Below are positions 8,655-17,471 of a stretch of 64,000 nt of DNA, one piece after another (position 1 is the stretch's first letter; each line of letters begins with the position of its first letter). Made by a program: the position numbers and the translations under genes. Origin of the DNA: Acidovorax sp. 1608163 (GTDB lineage: Bacteria; Pseudomonadota; Gammaproteobacteria; Burkholderiales; Burkholderiaceae_C); the NCBI RefSeq assembly GCF_003669015.1, contig NZ_CP033069.1, positions 4,102,501-4,166,500 on the forward strand, given 5' to 3'. The notes under the pieces were generated by a model. The model saw only the letters and a list, made by a program, of their open reading frames with translations. It had not been told where the DNA came from and searched no databases.

Positions 8655-9857
8655 ATGCCCATTGCCTTGCTCGCGCTGACGCTCAGCGCATTCGCCATCG
8701 GCACGACCGAGTTCGTGATCGTGGGCCTGCTACCCACCGTGGCAGCCGACTTGGCGATCAGCATCCCGTCTGCGGGCCTGCTGGTCAGCCTGTACGCCCT
8801 GGGCGTGGCGGTGGGCGCGCCCGTGCTCACCGCGCTCACCGGCCGCGTGCCGCGCAAGGCGCTGCTGCTGTCGCTGATGGCGCTGTTCACCGCCGGCAAC
8901 CTGCTGGCCTGGCAGGCCCCGAGCTACGAGACGCTGGTGGCCGCGCGCATCCTCACCGGCCTGGCGCACGGCGTGTTCTTCTCGATCGGCTCGACCATCA
9001 CCACAGGCCTCGTGCCGCGCGAGAAGGCTGCCAGCGCCATCGCCATCATGTTCACCGGCCTCACCGTGGCGCTGGTCACCGGCGTGCCGCTGGGCACCTT
9101 CATCGGCCAGCATTTCGGCTGGCGCGAGACCTTCCTGTCCGTGGCGGCGCTGGGCGTGGTGGCCTTCATCGGCAGCGCGCGGTTCGTGCCGCGCGGCATT
9201 GCGCACACGCCGCCCGCGTCACTGCTGCAGCAGGCCCGCGTGCTGGCCGAGCCCCGTCTGCTGCTGGTGTACGCCAAGACGGCCGTCGGCTATGGCGGCA
9301 CCTTCATCCCCTTTACTTTTCTCGCGCCCATCCTCACGGACATCTCGGGCTTCAGCGCGGGCGCCGTGGGCTGGGTGATGCTGGTGTACGGCGTGTCGGT
9401 GGCCGTGGGCAACCTCTGGGGCGGCCGCCTGGCCGACCGGCTGGGGCCCATCCCGGCGCTGCGCATCATCTTTGCGCTGCTGGCTGCGGTGTTGTTGTTG
9501 CTGCAGTTCACGGCGCCACACCCCTGGCTGGCGCTGGCCACCGTGCTGCTGTGGGGCGCCGTGGCGTTCGGCAATGTGCCGGGGTTGCAGGTCTATGTGG
9601 TCAAGCAGGCGGAGCGCTTCACGCCGCAGGCTGTGGATGTGGCGTCGGGGTTGAACATTGCGGCGTTCAATCTGGGGATTGCGGGGGCGGCGTGGGGCGG
9701 GGGGTTGATCGTGACGCATCTGGGGTTGATGCATACGCCGTGGATTGGGGCGGTGGTGGTGTTGGTGTCGCTGGGGTTGACGCATTACAGCGGGGTGCTG
9801 GACACGCGCAGTGGGATACCGGTGCGGGGTGGTGGGGCGGTGGCTGTGGGGCATTGA
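8655..9857 (+). CDS. MFS transporter, DHA1 (AraJ-like) family
   Basis: A 400-residue inner-membrane protein with about 12 hydrophobic segments. TEFVIVGLLP in the first segment and the GxLADRxG-like loop GGRLADRLGP between helices 6 and 7 are typical of the DHA1 drug/sugar efflux branch (AraJ, YdhP, PbuE relatives). It would export small compounds using the proton gradient. It is divergent from a LysR regulator that probably controls it. Codon use changes near 9580: before this most third positions are C, afterwards G dominates (GGG, GTG, TTG, GCG), making the sense strand of the last 90 codons unusually G-rich. The protein stays in frame and membrane-like to the end. Confidence 0.9.
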   Translation: MPIALLALTLSAFAIGTTEFVIVGLLPTVAADLAISIPSAGLLVSLYALGVAVGAPVLTALTGRVPRKALLLSLMALFTAGNLLAWQAPSYETLVAARILTGLAHGVFFSIGSTITTGLVPREKAASAIAIMFTGLTVALVTGVPLGTFIGQHFGWRETFLSVAALGVVAFIGSARFVPRGIAHTPPASLLQQARVLAEPRLLLVYAKTAVGYGGTFIPFTFLAPILTDISGFSAGAVGWVMLVYGVSVAVGNLWGGRLADRLGPIPALRIIFALLAAVLLLLQFTAPHPWLALATVLLWGAVAFGNVPGLQVYVVKQAERFTPQAVDVASGLNIAAFNLGIAGAAWGGGLIVTHLGLMHTPWIGAVVVLVSLGLTHYSGVLDTRSGIPVRGGGAVAVGH

Positions 9858-10012
9858 CGACCGACCTCACCACGCCCACGGTCAGGCCCCTTTGCAGGCC
9901 TTGCGACCCAAGCGAAACCAGCGCCCTGCAACTTCTCGCTTTACAGCCCCGCCCCTTCCGGGCGCCCCCTGCGCAATTCGCCGCACCATGCGCCCCTGCG
10001 GCTTCGGGCGGC

Positions 10013-11029
10013 CTACTCGATGGAGATATTGGCCGCCTTCACCACCTCGGCCCACTTCAGGCGGTTGGCGTGCACGGTGGCCTTGAACTGCTCGAGGGAC
10101 TCCACGCGCACGGCATTGCCTGCAGATTCCAGCCGTGCCTTGACCTCGGGGGTTTCCAGCACGGTGCGCAAGGCGCTGTTCAAACGCCCGACCACGCGGG
10201 CGTCGGTGCCCTTGGGGGCAAACACGCCAAACCAGATGGAGCTGTCAAACCCCTTGGTGCCGGGCACGCCGCTGTCGGCAATGGTGGGCACCTCGCTCAC
10301 GGCGGGCACGCGCTGGGCGGTGGTCACCCCCAGCAAGCGCACCTTGCCTGCCTTGTAGTGGGCCAGGGCGGTTTGCACCTGGTTCATGATGCAGCAGGTC
10401 TCGCCGCGCAGCACCGAGGTGATGGCTTCTGGCCCCCCTTTGTACGGCACGTGCAGCATGTCCAGCCCCGTGCGGGCATTGAATTCGGCAAACGCCATGT
10501 GCGTGCCTGCGCCGTGGCCGGTGGAGGCAAAGGCGTATTTACCGGGGTTCGCCTTCACCAGCTCCACAAACTCACGGATGTTTTTGGCGGGCACCACATC
10601 GGGGTTCACCATCAGCACATTCGACACGTCGATGATGGGCGCCACGGGCACAAAGTCGGTCTCCACATCAAAGGACAGCTTTTTGTACAGCGCCGCGTTG
10701 CTGCCATGGGTAGCGGCCGTGCCAAACACCAGCGTGTACCCATCGGGCTTGGCGCGGGCGACGTATTCACTCGCAATGTTGCCCGCCGCGCCGCTCTTGT
10801 AATCGATCACCACCGGCTGGCCCAGCAGCTTGGCCAGAGGCTCCTGGATGGCGCGGCCCACCACGTCAATGCCCGAGCCCGCAGGGAAGCCCATGATGAG
10901 CGTGACGGGCTGGGTGGGCCAATCGGCCTTGGCAGGCGCCTGGGCGTGCAGTGCAGGTGACAACAGGGCCAGCGACCAGAGGGCTGCAGCCCCACAGAGC
11001 GTGCGGCGGGCAGTGGATGAGAGAGACAT
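10013..11029 (-). CDS. Bug-family tripartite tricarboxylate transporter binding protein
   Basis: A periplasmic solute-binding protein of the TctC/Bug family, about 338 residues. An N-terminal signal peptide (ARRTLCGAAALWSLALLSPA, cut after HAQA) leads into the family signature WPTQPVTLIMGFPAGSGIDVVGR. ARAKPDGYTLVFGT, HVPYKGGPEAITSVL and VPTIADSG are further Bug landmarks. Such proteins bind carboxylates or other small acids. No TctA or TctB membrane genes are present, so it is an orphan. The start is ambiguous: ATG at 11029 (chosen) or 11041; neither has a strong ribosome site. It is divergent from the Nudix-MBL gene. Confidence 0.9.
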   Translation of the reverse strand: MSLSSTARRTLCGAAALWSLALLSPALHAQAPAKADWPTQPVTLIMGFPAGSGIDVVGRAIQEPLAKLLGQPVVIDYKSGAAGNIASEYVARAKPDGYTLVFGTAATHGSNAALYKKLSFDVETDFVPVAPIIDVSNVLMVNPDVVPAKNIREFVELVKANPGKYAFASTGHGAGTHMAFAEFNARTGLDMLHVPYKGGPEAITSVLRGETCCIMNQVQTALAHYKAGKVRLLGVTTAQRVPAVSEVPTIADSGVPGTKGFDSSIWFGVFAPKGTDARVVGRLNSALRTVLETPEVKARLESAGNAVRVESLEQFKATVHANRLKWAEVVKAANISIE

Positions 11030-11223
11030 AGAGAGCACCATTTCCGGGCAAAAGAGACAAGCGGGCCATTGTCGAATTTCACTCAGACGCAGGGCGCTTG
11101 TGTTTATTGCCAAAACATCTCAATGCCACCTCCATGCGCCACCCTTGCCGCACGGCCAAAGGGCTCGCCACCACACTCGCCAACGATCCAGGGCCACGCA
11201 GCCCAAGTGCCGATAATGGCCCC

Positions 11224-12903
11224 ATGCCCCGCACCAGCCAACACCTGCATCCCCACCGCGAACCCGTGCGCCCCCTGCATGCCGCCACCGTGCTGCTGCT
11301 GCGCGATGCGTCACCCGGCGGCGACCTGGAAGTCCTGATGACCCGCCGCTCTGGCAAGGCCAGCTTTGCACCCGGGGCCTATGTGTTTCCGGGCGGGGGC
11401 ATCGACCCACTGGATGCGCAATCGCACACCGCCGCCGACCGCCGCCCCACGCAAAGCGACGAGCACCTGACCCAGGCCATCGCCGCCATCCGCGAGAGCT
11501 TTGAAGAGCTGGGCGTATTGCTGGCCCGCCATGCCGACGGCCCCCGCAAAGGCCAGATGGCCGATGCGCAAGACATTGCCGCGCTGGACCGCCACGCCCC
11601 GTTTGCCGCGCAGTGCGCCGCGCGCGGCCTGCGGCTGGCGGCCGACAGCGTGTTCCAGCTGGCCCACTGGACGGCCGACCGTGACCTGCCCAAGCGCTTT
11701 GCCGTGCCCTTCCTGGTGGCCCGCATGCCCGAGGGGCAAGAGCCCGTGGCCGACGAGGCCGAGCAGTTTGAGCCCGTGTGGGTGCGCCCGGCCGACGCGC
11801 TGGCACGGCACGAGGCGGGGCAGTTCTTCATGATCTTCCCTACGATCCGCACACTGCAACGGCTGGCCCGCTTTGCCAATACCCACGCCGTGCTGGCCGC
11901 GCTGGTGCACGAGCAACCGCTGTGGACGAGTTGCCCCCGTGCGGGCTTGCTGGCTGGCAAAGAGGCGCGCTACATGGAGGGCGATGCCCCCTTTGGCGAA
12001 CTCGCCCTGGTCTGCCCCGACGGCCAGGTGGTGCACCCGCTGGACTGGCAAACCGAGCGCCCGGTGCCGCTGCTCAACAACGTGCAGCGCCTGACCGCCC
12101 CCAACTCGGGCGTGATGACCGGGCCCGGCACCAACAGCTACCTGGTGGGCGAGCCGGGCACCGGCTTCATCGCCATCGACCCCGGACCGGCCGACCCGGA
12201 GCACCTGGAAAAACTCTGGCGCGCAGCCAGTGGCGATATCCGCATGATCGTGTGCACCCATTCGCACCCCGACCACTCGCCCGGCGCGGCCCCGCTGCAG
12301 GCCCTGTGCGAGCGCGCAGGCCGCCGCAAGCCGCCCATCCTGGGCCTGCCATCGGCCCCCACCGCACGGGTGGCCAGCCAGTTCGCGCCCGACAGGCCGC
12401 TACAAAATAATGAGCTGCTCACGCTTACTGGACAAGCGCTAGAAGGCCAAATCACCCATACCCTGCAAGTGGTGCACACCCCGGGCCATGCCGCCAACCA
12501 TGTGTGCCTGCTGCTGGTGGAAGACGGCCTGCTGTTCAGCGGCGACCACATCCTCAACGGCAGCACCACGGTGATTGACCCGCCTGACGGCAACATGGCC
12601 GACTATCTCGATTCGCTCGACCGGCTCGATGCCCTGTGCGCCGAGCACGGCGTTGAATTCATCCTGCCCGCCCACGGCTATGTGCTGGACAATGCGCGGG
12701 GTGCCATCGCCCACCTGCGCGCCCACCGCCTGGCCCGAGAAGCCAAGGTGCTGGCTGCCATGCAGGCACTGCCCGATGGCACACCCGAAGACTGGGTGCG
12801 CCATGCCTACAGCGATGTGCCCCCGCGCATGTGGCCCGTGGCCCAGCGCTCGCTGCTCGCCCATGTCGAGCGCATCCGCACCCTGCCACCGGGCAACCAC
12901 TGA
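11224..12903 (+). CDS. Nudix domain - metallo-beta-lactamase fold fusion hydrolase
   Basis: A 559-residue cytoplasmic protein with two parts. Residues about 17-230 form a Nudix-like domain with PGGGIDP and a Nudix-box-like AIRESFEELGVLL (residues 88-100). Residues about 285-555 are a metallo-beta-lactamase domain with THSHPDH (His346, His348, Asp350, His351), VHTPGHAANH (His422), SGDH (Asp441) and PAHG (His484), all the metal ligands, most like the LACTB2 branch of hydrolases and nucleases. The natural substrate is unknown; an RNA or acyl-thioester substrate is possible. Residues 392-410 (starting PLQNNELLT) are encoded by an in-frame family A repeat between conserved MBL motifs. I chose ATG 11224; the 42 codons upstream look non-coding. 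Confidence 0.86.
   Translation: MPRTSQHLHPHREPVRPLHAATVLLLRDASPGGDLEVLMTRRSGKASFAPGAYVFPGGGIDPLDAQSHTAADRRPTQSDEHLTQAIAAIRESFEELGVLLARHADGPRKGQMADAQDIAALDRHAPFAAQCAARGLRLAADSVFQLAHWTADRDLPKRFAVPFLVARMPEGQEPVADEAEQFEPVWVRPADALARHEAGQFFMIFPTIRTLQRLARFANTHAVLAALVHEQPLWTSCPRAGLLAGKEARYMEGDAPFGELALVCPDGQVVHPLDWQTERPVPLLNNVQRLTAPNSGVMTGPGTNSYLVGEPGTGFIAIDPGPADPEHLEKLWRAASGDIRMIVCTHSHPDHSPGAAPLQALCERAGRRKPPILGLPSAPTARVASQFAPDRPLQNNELLTLTGQALEGQITHTLQVVHTPGHAANHVCLLLVEDGLLFSGDHILNGSTTVIDPPDGNMADYLDSLDRLDALCAEHGVEFILPAHGYVLDNARGAIAHLRAHRLAREAKVLAAMQALPDGTPEDWVRHAYSDVPPRMWPVAQRSLLAHVERIRTLPPGNH
12399..12453 (+). repeat. Family A repeat inside the Nudix-MBL gene
   Basis: GCTACAAAATAATGAGCTGC, an ACGCTTA arm, then ACAAGCGCTAGAAGGCCAAA reproduce the family A consensus. 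It is in frame with the host gene and adds no stop codon. Confidence 0.75.
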
Positions 12904-12945
12904 CCGACTTTTGCCCCCTTCACAAGAACAACGAGCCTTGCTTTC

Positions 12946-13758
12946 ATGACCGCACACAACCCTGATCCCACCCACATCCGCCTGGCCAAACGCGTGGCCG
13001 AGCAAATCAATTGCTCGCGCAGCACGGCAGAACAGTTCATCGAAGGCGGCTTTGTGAGCGTGGATGGCCAGGTGGAAGAAGCCCCCGGCGCCCGCGTGCG
13101 CCCCGACCAGACCGTGGCGGTGGCCCCAGACGCCAGCCTGCTGGAGTTGACCCCCGTGACGCTGCTGCTGCACAAGCCTGCGGGCTATGAAGCGGGCCTG
13201 GGCCAAGCGGCGCAAAGCGGGCCCGCACCAGGCGCGCCCGCGCGCAGCAGCACCGGCAGCCGCAGCCAGGGCGCCACGCCCGCCGCAACGCTGCTGGGCA
13301 GTGCCTCGCACCTGAGCGAAGACGCCAGCGGCATCCGCGTGCTGCAGCGCCACTTCAAGCAACTCGAGTGCTTTACCCCCCTGCCCACCGAGGCCAGCGG
13401 GCTGGTGGTGTACACGCAAGACAAGCGCATTGCGCGCAAGCTGGCCGAAGACATCGAATCGCTGGAGCAGGAATGCATCGTCGAAGTGGCTGGCGAGATC
13501 GCTGCCAATGGCCTGCAGCGCCTGTGCCACGGACTGTCGTTCAACGGCCGCCCGCTGCCGCCCATCAAGGTGAGCTGGCAAAACGAGACCAAGCTGCGCT
13601 TTGCCCTGAAGGGCATCCGCCCTGGGCAGATTCCGGCCATGTGCGAGGCTGTGGGCCTGCGCGTGGTGGCCCTCAAGCGCATCCGCATCGGCCGCGTGCC
13701 ACTGGCCAAGGTGCCCGAGGGCCAGTGGCGCTACCTGCAGCCGTGGGAGAAGTTCTAA
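12946..13758 (+). CDS. RsuA/RluF-family pseudouridine synthase-like protein lacking the catalytic Asp
   Basis: A 270-residue protein with an N-terminal S4 RNA-binding domain (about residues 10-55, IRLAKRVAEQINCSRSTAEQ) and a RsuA/RluF-type domain. The KPxG motif is present (LLLHKPAGYEA, residues 73-83). The catalytic motif GRLDxxTxGL, whose Asp attacks uridine in all active members, reads TPLPTEASGL here (residues 144-153), so Asp is replaced by Pro147. A low-complexity Ala/Ser/Gly/Pro insert (about 88-122) interrupts the domain. The rest, including GIRPGQIPAMCEAVGL and LKRIRIGRVPLAKVPEGQWR, is well preserved. It may bind rRNA without modifying it, or be an inactive paralog. Start at ATG 12946. 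Confidence 0.82.
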   Translation: MTAHNPDPTHIRLAKRVAEQINCSRSTAEQFIEGGFVSVDGQVEEAPGARVRPDQTVAVAPDASLLELTPVTLLLHKPAGYEAGLGQAAQSGPAPGAPARSSTGSRSQGATPAATLLGSASHLSEDASGIRVLQRHFKQLECFTPLPTEASGLVVYTQDKRIARKLAEDIESLEQECIVEVAGEIAANGLQRLCHGLSFNGRPLPPIKVSWQNETKLRFALKGIRPGQIPAMCEAVGLRVVALKRIRIGRVPLAKVPEGQWRYLQPWEKF

Positions 13759-13837
13759 ACGCACCGTGCGCCAGCCAGCGATGGGGCGAGACCGAGCCCA
13801 TGAAACCCGCGCAGGCGCCCCATCGACCAGTCCGAAC

Positions 13838-13898
13838 GCTATTAAATGCATAGCTTTTCGCGCTGATTGAATGCGCGCTAGAGGCCATTTTTTCTGAA
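13838..13898 (+). repeat. Family A repeat, intergenic
   Basis: GCTATTAAATGCATAGCTTTT, a GCGCT arm and GCGCGCTAGAGGCCATTTTT follow the family A order. It occupies most of the gap between the pseudouridine-synthase-like gene and the yjgN-like gene. Confidence 0.75.
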
Positions 13899-13951
13899 TA
13901 TTCGCCCGCCCCCGGCCGCTGCTAAACTGCGCCGACCATAGGAGGGAGCGA

Positions 13952-15220
13952 ATGAACCAGAACCCCAAAGATGCTGCGCAAGAGCAGCCGTCTGTCTTTA
14001 TGTCTCAGAACATTGAGGCCTACCCGATGGAGTTCACGGGCAGCGGCGGTGAGTACTTCCGCGTCTGGATCGTGAACGTGCTGCTGGGCATCGTCACGCT
14101 GGGCTTTTACACACCGTGGGCGCGCCGCCGCACCGCCATGTATTTCTATGGCCACAGCATGGTGGCCAACAGCCCGCTCGAATTCACTGCGCAGCAGCGC
14201 AAGATGGTCATGGGTTTTGTGCTGCTGGTGCTCTTGTCCATCGCCTACAAGCTGGCGGCCAACACAGGCCAGGACCTGGCCGTGGCGTTGATGTTGCTGG
14301 GCGGCGCAGTGCTGGCCCCCTACATCTGGGCCAGTGCCATGCGCTTTCGCCTGGGCGCTACGCGCTGGCGCGGCCTGCGGCTGCAGTTTTCCGCCAGCTG
14401 GAAAGAGGTGTACCTGGCCAGCTGGCCCGTGTTTGCCCTGGCACTGGTGTGGTTTGGCGTGTTCTTTGGCATGCAGATGCTGTCGCCCGAGCTGGCCCAG
14501 ATGCTGGACGAACCGGCCGTCAAAGGCAGCCCCAAGATTCGCCCGGAATTCACGCCCGCCATGGGCGGCTTGCTGGTGCTGGGCTTGATCCTGTCCATCC
14601 TGTGCTTCATCCGGCTGGAATACAACTACAAAAGCCTGCTGGTGCTGCGCGCCCGCCTGGGCGCCGAGCATGGCCGCTGGAAGCCGGTGTACATGGATTT
14701 TGTGAAGGTGTGGCTGGCCACGGTGGCCGTGTTCATTCTGTGTGCATTGCTTGTCTGGGCCGTCACGGCAGCGCTGATGGGCGGCTCCATCGCCATGCTG
14801 ATGATGGGCCAGGGCAGCAAGGGCAACATCCTGTGGATCATCCTGATTGCCATCGTGGGCGTCATCGCATTCTTCTTCCTGCTGCTGCTTGCATCGGCCC
14901 CCGCCCGCGCCTACCGCGAGGCCCGCATGTTCCAGCTGCTGTGGAACAACATCGGCGTGAGCCAGATTGCCCGCTTCAAGTGCAACCTGCGCGCAGGCCG
15001 CTTTGTGCGCCTGCGCCTCAAAAACATGGTGCTGACGTTGCTGACGCTGGGCTTTTACCGACCCTTTGCGCGGGTCAGCGAATACCGCATGAAGCTGGAA
15101 TCGGTCACGCTGCACATCAAGGGCGGCGCCGACCAAGTGGCAGGCGCGCTGGTGCGCCAGCAAGAAGGCGGGCTGGGCGATGCCCTGGCCGATGCCGCCG
15201 GGCTGGACCTGATCGGCTGA
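13952..15220 (+). CDS. YjgN/DUF898 family inner-membrane protein
   Basis: A 422-residue integral membrane protein. The family hallmark GFYTPWARRRTAMYFYGHS follows the first membrane segment, and a related block GFYRPFARVSEYRMKLESVT lies near the C terminus, so the protein is built around a duplicated motif. About seven hydrophobic segments are visible. The function of YjgN proteins is unknown. Its stop is immediately followed by an M48 peptidase gene (start at 15222), and this pairing suggests that the two act together in membrane protein quality control or processing; that is inference. An AGGAGG-like ribosome site precedes the ATG at 13952. Confidence 0.87.
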   Translation: MNQNPKDAAQEQPSVFMSQNIEAYPMEFTGSGGEYFRVWIVNVLLGIVTLGFYTPWARRRTAMYFYGHSMVANSPLEFTAQQRKMVMGFVLLVLLSIAYKLAANTGQDLAVALMLLGGAVLAPYIWASAMRFRLGATRWRGLRLQFSASWKEVYLASWPVFALALVWFGVFFGMQMLSPELAQMLDEPAVKGSPKIRPEFTPAMGGLLVLGLILSILCFIRLEYNYKSLLVLRARLGAEHGRWKPVYMDFVKVWLATVAVFILCALLVWAVTAALMGGSIAMLMMGQGSKGNILWIILIAIVGVIAFFFLLLLASAPARAYREARMFQLLWNNIGVSQIARFKCNLRAGRFVRLRLKNMVLTLLTLGFYRPFARVSEYRMKLESVTLHIKGGADQVAGALVRQQEGGLGDALADAAGLDLIG

Positions 15221-15221
15221 C

Positions 15222-16472
15222 ATGGACAAACCCCTGCGTGCGTCCACCCTGCTGGCGGGCCGCTGGTTTGACGGCCTGAGCAGCAAGCCACGCCCCGTCA
15301 CGGTGGCGGTGCAACCCGGCACCAAGGGCCCCTCGCTGGCGCTGCATCTGCTGTCAGAGCCCGGGGCGCCCGCCGCGGTGTTCACCCACGACCAGGTCGA
15401 CTGGCCCGAAGCCTGGAGCGAGCGCCGCCCCCAGCCCCGCGTGGTGGTGGACCTGCGCGAGCGCGGCAGCCTGGAAGTGGACGCCGTCACCCAGTGGTAC
15501 GCGGCCCTGGCCGCCGCTGGCGCCCGCCCCGGCGTGGCCCAGCGCATGCAAACGCGCTGGCCCCTGCTGCTAGGGGTGATGGCTGCCTCGGCCATCGGCC
15601 TGGGGCTGTTTTACCGCTATGGCACCCCGTGGGCGGCCACGCAGCTGACACGCTTTGTACCGCTGGGCTGGGAAACCCGCCTGTCTGACAACGTGCTGCA
15701 GCGCATGGACGGCGGATACCTCAAACCCAGCAAACTGCCTGCAGAGCGCCAGGCGCAGCTCACGGCACGCTTTGACGCCCTGGTGCAGCAAACCCCAGCC
15801 GGGTTGCGGCGCTATCCGGGGTACCAGCCGCAACTGAAGCTGGAGTTCCGCTCGGGCATGCCGGCCAACGCCTTTGCCCTGCCCGGCGGCAAAGTGGTGA
15901 TGACGGACGACATCGTCAAAGTGGCGGCCGACAAAGGCATCAGCGACGACGCGCTGGTGGGCGTGCTGGCCCACGAAATCGGCCACGTGGTACACCGCCA
16001 CGGCATGCGCATGGTGGTGGAGCAAGGCGTGCTGAACATGGGCCTGGGGCTGGCGCTGGGCGACGTGTCCGCAGTGGTGTCCACCGGCGCCACAGTGCTG
16101 ACCGGCCGCGCCTACAGCCGCAACCACGAGCGCGAGGCCGACTGCTATGCCATCGCCCTGATGGGGCACGCAGCCTTGCCCACCGCCCCCATGGGCAAGC
16201 TGCTGCTGGCGATTGCACGCGAGGACGAAGCCGAGGACAAAAAGCAAAAGCCCGGTGAAACCACAGCATCGGCCAATCAGAACCCATCCCCCGCGCCCCA
16301 ACCCGCCGAAGCGGGTAGCGCGCCCGCCAGTGCACCACAGCCTGCCCCCAAGGCCCCGACCCAAGCCAAGGCACAAGCGCATCCGGTGTGGTCTTTGCTG
16401 AGCAGCCACCCCGACACCGTGCAACGCGCCACCGAACTGGAGCAAGGGCACGCGCCGCATTGCCCGCGGTAA
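15222..16472 (+). CDS. M48-family zinc metallopeptidase, membrane-anchored
   Basis: A 416-residue peptidase with the zinc motif HEIGH (251-255) and a downstream NHEREAD (Glu303 as probable third ligand). Residues 1-105 form an N-terminal cytoplasmic region, and a membrane segment lies at about 113-131. The catalytic part should face the periplasm, like BepA/LoiP-type M48 peptidases. The C-terminal region (about 335-395) is a low-complexity Pro/Ala/Gln linker. It begins one base after the yjgN-like stop, so the two are clearly one operon. Targets are unknown. Confidence 0.87.
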   Translation: MDKPLRASTLLAGRWFDGLSSKPRPVTVAVQPGTKGPSLALHLLSEPGAPAAVFTHDQVDWPEAWSERRPQPRVVVDLRERGSLEVDAVTQWYAALAAAGARPGVAQRMQTRWPLLLGVMAASAIGLGLFYRYGTPWAATQLTRFVPLGWETRLSDNVLQRMDGGYLKPSKLPAERQAQLTARFDALVQQTPAGLRRYPGYQPQLKLEFRSGMPANAFALPGGKVVMTDDIVKVAADKGISDDALVGVLAHEIGHVVHRHGMRMVVEQGVLNMGLGLALGDVSAVVSTGATVLTGRAYSRNHEREADCYAIALMGHAALPTAPMGKLLLAIAREDEAEDKKQKPGETTASANQNPSPAPQPAEAGSAPASAPQPAPKAPTQAKAQAHPVWSLLSSHPDTVQRATELEQGHAPHCPR

Positions 16473-16805
16473 AGCACGGACTTTAAAGATGGGCTGCCGC
16501 GCGTCCTGCGGCCTGCTGTAGCGCCGTCTCGTAGGGGTTATGCTGCCCACCCCCATACAGCACCCGGTGCGCATCGGTAGGCCAGCATCAAACACCTCCC
16601 TGCGCTGCTCACCTCTCATTCGTTTAGGAACGTGAATAGGCCAAGCAATAGCGGCGTACCCAATGGCGCGAGAAATGCGGCCCCACAAAACACTGTCAAC
16701 AGCAGTACAAACGCCCCACTAGTAATCGCACATATAGCCTCACGCGCCCTCAATAGGCACACTGCCACCTGACTTTTGCCCCCATAAACTTCAGGAGGAT
16801 CACCA
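16473..16805. other. Intergenic region, no confident gene
   Basis: A 333-base gap with lower GC than its surroundings. It holds the strong AGGAGG ribosome site of the amidase gene near its right end. On the minus strand, an open frame (about 16616-16775) encodes a hydrophobic stretch such as GAFVLLLTVFCGAAFLAPLG but has no ATG; it could be a gene remnant. No repeat or hairpin terminator was recognised. Confidence 0.5.
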
Positions 16806-17471
16806 ATGAACGTGAATGCGCTTACCAGTTCGGGAACAGTGCCGGGGGGCAACGCGGCAAGCGAAGGTTTGATCATCAAAGACGGCTTTATCGCCGATCC
16901 GCGCGTGGTGGACAAACGCGTGGCGGCACTGGAACACGGCGCGATGACCAAGGTCGATGCCATCGTCCTGCACCAAACCGACAGCAGCACCATGAACCTA
17001 GACCACGCCAAAGCCGATGGAATCGGTGCGCACTTTTACATTGAGAAAGATGGCACCATCTACCAGACTGCACGCCTAGACCAAAGCGTCTACAGCGTCG
17101 GCAAAATTCGATCCCGATGCGATGACAGTCAGACCTGCGGCAAAGAAGAACAGACAGCGATCGATACGCTCATGCAATCCCATGCGAGTTACGGCGCTAA
17201 AGTCAAAACGCTCAACAACCGTGAGCAGGCCAAGGCCTACCCCGATCGATATCCGACCAACGGTGACTCGGTGGCCATTGAAGTGGTCGGAAAATTCGAC
17301 TCCAAAACAAAGCTGTTCGAACGCCCCACAGCGGAGCAAACCGAATCACTGCAATGGCTCACTCAAGCACTGAGCCATCACTACCAGCTGGACTTACAAA
17401 CGGACGTTTACCGTCACTCCGATATCTCTTACAAACAGGCCGATGAGGCTAAGAGTTTGGTGTTTCAATGA
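16806..17471 (+). CDS. Peptidoglycan amidase (Amidase_2/PGRP fold), effector-like
   Basis: A 221-residue protein of the N-acetylmuramoyl-L-alanine amidase 2 fold, which cleaves the bond between muramic acid and the stem peptide. Zinc ligands are visible: His56 in AIVLHQTDS and His204 in VYRHSDIS, with Asp213 in KQADEAKSL as the likely third. AHFYIEKDGTIYQ (75-87) and SVAIEVVGKF (155-164) are further family motifs. It has no signal peptide or membrane segment, so the enzyme would need another route to reach the wall. A perfect AGGAGG site precedes the ATG. It overlaps by four bases a gene for a small secreted protein, the layout of a type VI amidase effector with its immunity protein. A phage endolysin is the alternative, but no phage genes are nearby. 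GC is lower than in its neighbours. Confidence 0.82.
   Translation: MNVNALTSSGTVPGGNAASEGLIIKDGFIADPRVVDKRVAALEHGAMTKVDAIVLHQTDSSTMNLDHAKADGIGAHFYIEKDGTIYQTARLDQSVYSVGKIRSRCDDSQTCGKEEQTAIDTLMQSHASYGAKVKTLNNREQAKAYPDRYPTNGDSVAIEVVGKFDSKTKLFERPTAEQTESLQWLTQALSHHYQLDLQTDVYRHSDISYKQADEAKSLVFQ

Noticed and set aside
8645..10960. Long plus-strand open frame of 771 codons
   Set aside because: It overlaps the MFS gene and the Bug gene in other frames and encodes Arg/Ala/Gly-rich sequence without any domain; a GC-rich shadow.
16616..17011. 131-residue minus-strand ORF as a gene
   Set aside because: Its N-terminal half is antisense to the amidase gene and it has no good start; only the hydrophobic end could be a relic.
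16806..17471. Phage endolysin
   Set aside because: No holin, spanin, tail or integrase genes are near, and the overlapping partner is a Sec-exported small protein, which fits effector-immunity better. Not fully excluded.
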